DNA of 64,000 nucleotides from JAKFWF01 sp963741505 (GTDB lineage Bacteria > Pseudomonadota > Alphaproteobacteria > Rhizobiales > Hyphomicrobiaceae), in NCBI GenBank assembly GCA_963741505.1, contig CAVUIJ010000033.1:124001-188000 (forward strand), in the 5' to 3' direction. The notes under the pieces were generated by a model. It was not told the DNA's origin. It did not search any database and saw only the letters and a program-made list of their open reading frames with translations. A program made the translations under genes and the position numbers. Below are positions 59,950 through 64,000 of this stretch, piece after piece (the stretch's first letter is position 1; every line of letters starts with the position of its first letter).

Positions 59950-61232
59950 CCACGCTCATCGCCCAGATCGGCGCCGTATGGTTCGTCGCGATCCTGGCCG
60001 GCCTGCCGCTGTTCGCGTCGATGGCGCTGGCATCGTTCGCGTTCGTATTCTTCGGCGGGCTCAATCCGTCGATCGTGCCGCAGAAGATGATCCAGGCGGT
60101 GAACTCATTTCCGATCGTCGCGGCGCCGATCTTCATCCTGATGGGCAACATCCTGACCGCGGCGCGGATCAACGACAAGATCGTCGCCTTCGCACAGACG
60201 CTGGTCGGCTGGCTGCGTGGCGGCTATGCCCACGCCAGCATCGTCGCCAGCATGATCTTTGCCGGCATGGTCGGCTCGGCAGTGGCGGATGCGGCCGGCG
60301 TCGGCGCGATCGAGATCAAGTCGATGAAGCGGGTCGGCTACCGGCCGGAAACGGCAGCCTCGATCACCGCTGCTGCCGCGACCATCGGCCCGATCATACC
60401 GCCGAGCCTGCCGATGGTGATCTATGGCGTCTCCGCCGACGTCTCTGTCGGGCGGCTGTTCCTGGCAGGCTTCATTCCCGGCGTCCTGATGGGCCTGTCG
60501 CTGATGATGATGGTCGCCGTCGTCGCCCGCCGCCAGGGCTTCGGCCGTGAGCCGTTCGCCGGTTTTCACGCAATCTGGCGCACATTCCGCGATGGCATAT
60601 GGGCATTGATTGCGCCGGTGATCCTGCTCGGCGGCATGTTCAGCGGCTACTTCACGCCGACGGAAGCAGCCGCGGTCGCCGCATTCTATTCGCTGTTCTT
60701 GGGGCTCGTGGTCTACCGCACACTCGAATGGCGCATGCTGCCCGGCATCCTGGTCGAGACCGTCGAGACCACTGGCCTCGTGCTCGCCCTGGTGATGGCG
60801 GCGGGCGCGCTCGGCTGGTGCCTTTCGGTCAGCCGCGTGCCGCAGACGCTGACGCCGCTGATCGTCGATACCATCAAGAATCCGCTGATGTTTCTGCTCG
60901 CCTGCAACCTGGTGCTGCTGCTGGTCGGCTGCTTCATGGAGGTGCTGGCCGCCATGCTGATCCTCATTCCGATCATGGTGCCGGCGGCAGTCAAGTTCGG
61001 CATCGATCCCGTCCACTTCGGCGTGATGATGATCATGAACCTGATCCTCGGCACCATCCACCCGCCGATCGGGGTGGTGCTGTTCATCACCTCGCGGATC
61101 GCCGAGATCAGTTTCGAGAAAATGTCGCGGGCGATCCTGCCCTGGCTGGTGCCGCTCTTGATCGTGCTGGCGCTGGTGACGGTGTGGCCGCCATTGACGC
61201 TGTGGCTGCCGAATCTGGTGATGGGGAAGTAG
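59946..61232 (+). CDS. dctM: TRAP transporter large membrane subunit
   Basis: A 428-aa DctM-family permease with about 12 spans. Key segments: FPIVAAPIFILMGNILTAAR, GMVGSAVADAAGVGAIEIKS, AATIGPIIPPSLPMVIYGV, FTPTEAAAVAAFYSLFLGLV and LGTIHPPIGVVLFIT. Complete, no indel. Works with DctP and DctQ in sodium-coupled uptake. Convergent with the DUF3429 gene 3 bp later. Confidence 0.94.
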   Translation: MTTLIAQIGAVWFVAILAGLPLFASMALASFAFVFFGGLNPSIVPQKMIQAVNSFPIVAAPIFILMGNILTAARINDKIVAFAQTLVGWLRGGYAHASIVASMIFAGMVGSAVADAAGVGAIEIKSMKRVGYRPETAASITAAAATIGPIIPPSLPMVIYGVSADVSVGRLFLAGFIPGVLMGLSLMMMVAVVARRQGFGREPFAGFHAIWRTFRDGIWALIAPVILLGGMFSGYFTPTEAAAVAAFYSLFLGLVVYRTLEWRMLPGILVETVETTGLVLALVMAAGALGWCLSVSRVPQTLTPLIVDTIKNPLMFLLACNLVLLLVGCFMEVLAAMLILIPIMVPAAVKFGIDPVHFGVMMIMNLILGTIHPPIGVVLFITSRIAEISFEKMSRAILPWLVPLLIVLALVTVWPPLTLWLPNLVMGK

Positions 61233-61235
61233 GCG

Positions 61236-61730
61236 CTACCCGCGAACCAGAATGATGCCGATGAACAGCGCCAGCGAAGCGATGACCGCGAGCACCAACC
61301 GGATCGTCAGGAACCATGATGGCGCCTCGCCCATGCGGATGCAGCGGATGTCGTAGAGCATAAGTCCGCCGTAGGCCGCGATCATCAGCCAGGCACCGGC
61401 CCGCATCGGCAGCAGCATGCCGATCCAGGTGGCGAGGCCCGGCGCGAAGGTCGAAGCGTAGATCCGCCATTGACGTAGGCTTCCCCAATAGCCGGTTTCG
61501 TTTTCGGCCGGAGGCTCGCAGATCGCCAGGCCCCAGTATACCGCGCCCATGAAGGTGAGCATGAGACCGGCATAAATCATTAGCGCAAAGCGGCTGTCGA
61601 CGCCGGGGACCGTGAAGCCGATGGCAATCATGCCGGCGAGCACGATCAGCGGATAGGTCGCAGCGAGCGCGCACAGCGTACCGGGCATCGGCAGCTTGGG
61701 AAATGTCCGGGCGGCGGTGGGAATGGTCAT
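61236..61730 (-). CDS. DUF3429 membrane protein
   Basis: A 164-aa protein with about five membrane segments (LCALAATYPLIVLAGMIAIG, FALMIYAGLMLTFMGAVYWG, YASTFAPGLATWIGMLLPMR, LMIAAYGGLMLYDIRC and LVLAVIASLALFIGIILV). The FMGAVYWGLA motif and the WRIYASTFAPGLATWI segment are typical of DUF3429, of unknown function. Start ATG 61730 with GGAGGG upstream. Confidence 0.8.
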   Translation of the reverse strand: MTIPTAARTFPKLPMPGTLCALAATYPLIVLAGMIAIGFTVPGVDSRFALMIYAGLMLTFMGAVYWGLAICEPPAENETGYWGSLRQWRIYASTFAPGLATWIGMLLPMRAGAWLMIAAYGGLMLYDIRCIRMGEAPSWFLTIRLVLAVIASLALFIGIILVRG

Positions 61731-61839
61731 CAGGGATCGGCCCTCCAACGGTGCAGATGTGAGCTAAAAGGGGTCAGGCATTCGCAGTCCGTTGGCAAGC
61801 GCTATAGTGTCCATCACAGTGAACGCAATGAGGTTTGGC

Positions 61840-62316
61840 ATGACGCGATCCTTGGCGCCGCGCCCCGGTGAGGAGAGTATCGAACTGCCGCCGGCGACGG
61901 ACGCCGGCGTGTATTTCATCGGCCGCATCCGAACACCGTTTGCCACGCGAGCCGACTGCCCCAAGAACGGCCGCGAGAGTGAAGCGCAGGCGGTCATCGA
62001 GATCGATCCGCGTTATGCCGCCGGCCTGCTCGACATCGAGCGCTGCTCGCACTTGATCGTTCTGTACTGGATGGATGAGGCGCGGCGCGACCTCATTCAA
62101 CAGGTGCCGGGCCACCTCGGCCGCCCGCGGGGCACATTCGCCTTGCGCTCGCCGGTGCGGCCGAACCCGATCGCGCTATCAGTGGTCGAATTGTTGAAGG
62201 TCGACGGCAACCGGCTGACCGTGCGCCACATCGATTGCCGCGACGGCACGCCGCTGATCGACATCAAGCCATACTACGCCAGCACCGACTGCGTTCCCGA
62301 CGCGCGCCGGCCGTGA
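61840..62316 (+). CDS. TrmO/TsaA-family tRNA methyltransferase-like protein
   Basis: A 158-aa single-domain protein of the YaeB/VirR/TrmO family, whose characterised member N6-methylates t6A at position 37 of tRNA. Visible signatures: FIGRIRTPFATRADCPKNG, LDIERCSHLIVLYWMDEARR, GTFALRSPVRPNPIALSVVE and LDIKPYYASTD-like DIKPYYAST. The C-terminal domain found in E. coli TrmO is absent, as in many alphaproteobacterial members. Start ATG 61840; 61828 is an alternative. Stop lies 4 bp from the convergent patatin stop. Confidence 0.87.
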   Translation: MTRSLAPRPGEESIELPPATDAGVYFIGRIRTPFATRADCPKNGRESEAQAVIEIDPRYAAGLLDIERCSHLIVLYWMDEARRDLIQQVPGHLGRPRGTFALRSPVRPNPIALSVVELLKVDGNRLTVRHIDCRDGTPLIDIKPYYASTDCVPDARRP

Positions 62317-62320
62317 AGCT

Positions 62321-63397
62321 CTACCGCTGCGCCGCTGCGACCGGCGAGGTTGCGCCGAGGTATCGAACTTCGAGCTCGGCGGTATCGCGTTTGCCGACCG
62401 CCGACTGGTTGCGGCCGAGCCACTTGGCGGCCTCGGTGCGGCCGGCGCTGAACAGGTAGGACAGCAACTCGGCGTCCGGCTTCATTTTGGTGATGGTGGC
62501 GAGGTTGGCGGTGTGCCGCCCGGTCTCGATGACGTGGAAGCGGTGCTTTCGCAGTCGCGCGATGCTGCCGCCGGCCTCGCTGAACCAGCCTGGCTTGCTG
62601 CCACGCGCCGCCGCGATCAGCTCGACATCGCGCAGGAACGGCTGGTTGAAGGTGATCTCGCTGATGTGGGCGGCGATCTCGGTCGCAGTCTTCGGCGGCT
62701 TCGGCCGCACCGCGTGATTGAGCACCACGATCAGCGTGTCCTCGACCGGCGCCTCGGTCGCCAGCGTGATCAGATCGGGGTTGGCCGAGAAGCCGCCGTC
62801 CCAATAGGCGTTGCCGTCGATTTCAACCGCGTGATGGACCGTCGGCAGGCAGGCGGACGCGAGGATCGCCTCCACCTTCATTTCGCTGCGGCGAAACAGG
62901 CGCGGCCGCCCGGTCGCAACGTTGGTCGCGGCGATCAGCAGCTCCACCGGCGATTTGGCACGCAGCACATTGAAATCGATCTCGTCGGTCAGCAGCTTGC
63001 GCAGCGGGTCGAAGCCGAGCGGGTTGAATTCGTACGGCGACACCATGCCGGCCATCGAGGCCAACGCCTTCGACATGAAGGGGTTTATCGCGGTTAGATC
63101 GGGCGGTTGTGCCTTCTCGATGGCGGCCCATACCGATTTCAGCTTGGCGCGGGCGTGGGCGCGGTTGCCGGTGGCGAGGCCATAGGCCAGGGCGACTGCA
63201 TTGACCGCGCCGGCACTGGTGCCGCTCACCCAGCCGAATTCGATCGCCTCGTCTTCGAGCAGCTGGTCGAGCACCCCCCAGGTGAATGCACCATGCGCGC
63301 CGCCACCTTGAAGCGCCAGATTGACAATGATTTTCTTGTGTTTGCGCACGGCTGAGGCACTCGCGACGTGAGAACTGCGGTCGCCGCTGTCTAGCAC
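62321..63397 (-). CDS. Patatin-like phospholipase
   Basis: A 358-aa serine hydrolase. Oxyanion loop NLALQGGGAHGAFTWGVLDQ, nucleophile motif VSGTSAGAVNA (GxSxG) and catalytic Asp in AYWDGGFSANPDL (DGG). Together these form the Ser-Asp dyad of patatins, which hydrolyse membrane lipids or PHB-granule-associated substrates. The start is probably GTG at 63397, which overlaps the ABC ATPase stop by 7 bp; a later start near the VRKHKKIIVN segment is possible. The C-terminus has LRKHRFHVIETGRHTANLAT. Confidence 0.9.
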   Translation of the reverse strand: MLDSGDRSSHVASASAVRKHKKIIVNLALQGGGAHGAFTWGVLDQLLEDEAIEFGWVSGTSAGAVNAVALAYGLATGNRAHARAKLKSVWAAIEKAQPPDLTAINPFMSKALASMAGMVSPYEFNPLGFDPLRKLLTDEIDFNVLRAKSPVELLIAATNVATGRPRLFRRSEMKVEAILASACLPTVHHAVEIDGNAYWDGGFSANPDLITLATEAPVEDTLIVVLNHAVRPKPPKTATEIAAHISEITFNQPFLRDVELIAAARGSKPGWFSEAGGSIARLRKHRFHVIETGRHTANLATITKMKPDAELLSYLFSAGRTEAAKWLGRNQSAVGKRDTAELEVRYLGATSPVAAAQR

Positions 63398-64000
63398 AGC
63401 GCGACCGGCAACACGACCGGCAGCCCACCGATACTTTCGACGCGCGCCTCGATGCCGAATGCGGAACGCAGCAGCGCCGGCGTCAGCACCTCGGCCGGCG
63501 TCCCGTCGCCCAGCAGGCGGCCGTCCTTCAGCAGCAGGATGCGCCGGCAGTAGCGTGCTGCGAGCGACAGATCGTGCATCGCCACCACCACCGTTCGCCC
63601 GGCTGCGGCACGCGCGGCGAGCCGGTCGAGCAGCGCCAACTGGTGCGCCGGATCGAGGCCTGCGGTCGGCTCGTCGGCGAGCAGCACCGCCGTTTCCTGC
63701 GCGAGGACGCGTGCCATCAACACCCGCGCTAACTCGCCGCCGGACAGCTCGGTCACCGGCCGGTCGCGGAAATGAGCAATGTCCATCTCCGCCATCGCCA
63801 GTTCGACGGCGGCAGCATCCGTTTCGGCGGCGCTGCCGTGCGGTACCCGTCCGAGCAGGACGGTACGCGCGACCGACAGCGGCCAGTGGACGATGCGCTG
63901 CTGCGGCAAATAGCCGATGGCTCGGGCCCGCGCCCTGGCGTCGATGGTCGCCAATTCGCGGTCATCAAGCGTCAGGCGACCGCGCGCGGCAGGCAGCAGT
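63391..64000 (-). CDS. ABC transporter ATPase, FecE/BtuD/HmuV type (N-terminus beyond window)
   Basis: The C-terminal ~200 residues of an ATPase for siderophore, haem or cobalamin uptake. Q-loop ARAIGYLPQQRIVHWPLSVA, signature TELSGGELARVLMARVLAQE, Walker B AVLLADEPTAGLDPAHQL, H-loop TVVVAMHDLSLAARYC and the ending LLLKDGRLLGDGTPAEVLTP. Walker A lies outside the window. Substrate cannot be told. It overlaps the start of the patatin gene. Confidence 0.9.
   Translation of the reverse strand, partial: LLPAARGRLTLDDRELATIDARARARAIGYLPQQRIVHWPLSVARTVLLGRVPHGSAAETDAAAVELAMAEMDIAHFRDRPVTELSGGELARVLMARVLAQETAVLLADEPTAGLDPAHQLALLDRLAARAAAGRTVVVAMHDLSLAARYCRRILLLKDGRLLGDGTPAEVLTPALLRSAFGIEARVESIGGLPVVLPVALC

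Overview
This is a GC-rich chromosomal window from a free-living, metabolically versatile alphaproteobacterium, probably Hyphomicrobiales or a Reyranella/Bradyrhizobium-like lineage. That placement rests on gene content only: the ~1,590-residue NAD-glutamate dehydrogenase, tripartite tricarboxylate (TTT) and TRAP transporters, FadR-type GntR regulators, oxalyl-CoA decarboxylase with formyl-CoA transferase, and many alphaproteobacterial-style intergenic palindromes. No marker pins the genus.

Layout. 1-3.1 kb (minus): oxalate catabolism (frc, oxc) behind a GntR/FCD regulator, with a truncated Uma2 nuclease fragment between oxc and frc. 3.4-6.6 kb (plus, divergent): a TTT uptake system tctA-tctC-tctB. 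Two near-identical 18-bp elements in opposite orientation lie in the divergent promoter region. 6.7-11.5 kb (minus): a sugar-type ABC importer (ATPase, binding protein, two permeases) with a LysE-type exporter gene embedded and a strong hairpin terminator after the binding-protein gene. 11.5-15.8 kb: a mobile-element zone holding a complete IS4-family element (10-bp target duplication) and a complete ISL3-family element (8-bp target duplication) that splits a small membrane-protein gene. 15.85-27 kb: mostly housekeeping (parC, murJ, tRNA-Gly, terC, GNAT, methyltransferase, orphan iron-type binding protein). 27-30.8 kb: an orphan ParA ATPase, a TPR-like protein and an AhpD-like peroxidase. 30.9-35.7 kb: the large NAD-GDH. 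35.7-44 kb: enoyl-CoA hydratase, acyl-CoA ligase, otnK-otnC-SDR (four-carbon acid sugar catabolism), and a divergent malonamidase-like amidase/matB pair. 44.2-48.9 kb: a tightly overlapping five-gene operon with a coiled-coil protein, an OmpA-like envelope protein, a Rab-like small GTPase, a soluble histidine kinase and a single-domain response regulator. This is the most interesting candidate system. 49-53.7 kb: haloacid dehalogenase, flavin monooxygenase, zinc-finger protein and a transglycosylase/transpeptidase. 53.9-61.2 kb: a non-phosphorylative L-fucose-like pathway (FucU, lactonase, aldose dehydrogenase, DHDPS-family aldolase, GntR regulator) with a TRAP transporter. 61.2-64 kb: DUF3429, TrmO-like, patatin and a partial ABC ATPase.

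Sequence quality. At least 13 single- or two-base indels break 10 otherwise well-conserved genes. Most are +1, several fall in short homopolymers or GC repeats, and each is repaired by changing one or two bases. This looks like indel error in the assembly rather than mass pseudogenisation. I annotate these genes at full span and give each break point. The two insertion sequences and the Uma2 fragment are, by contrast, real biological lesions.
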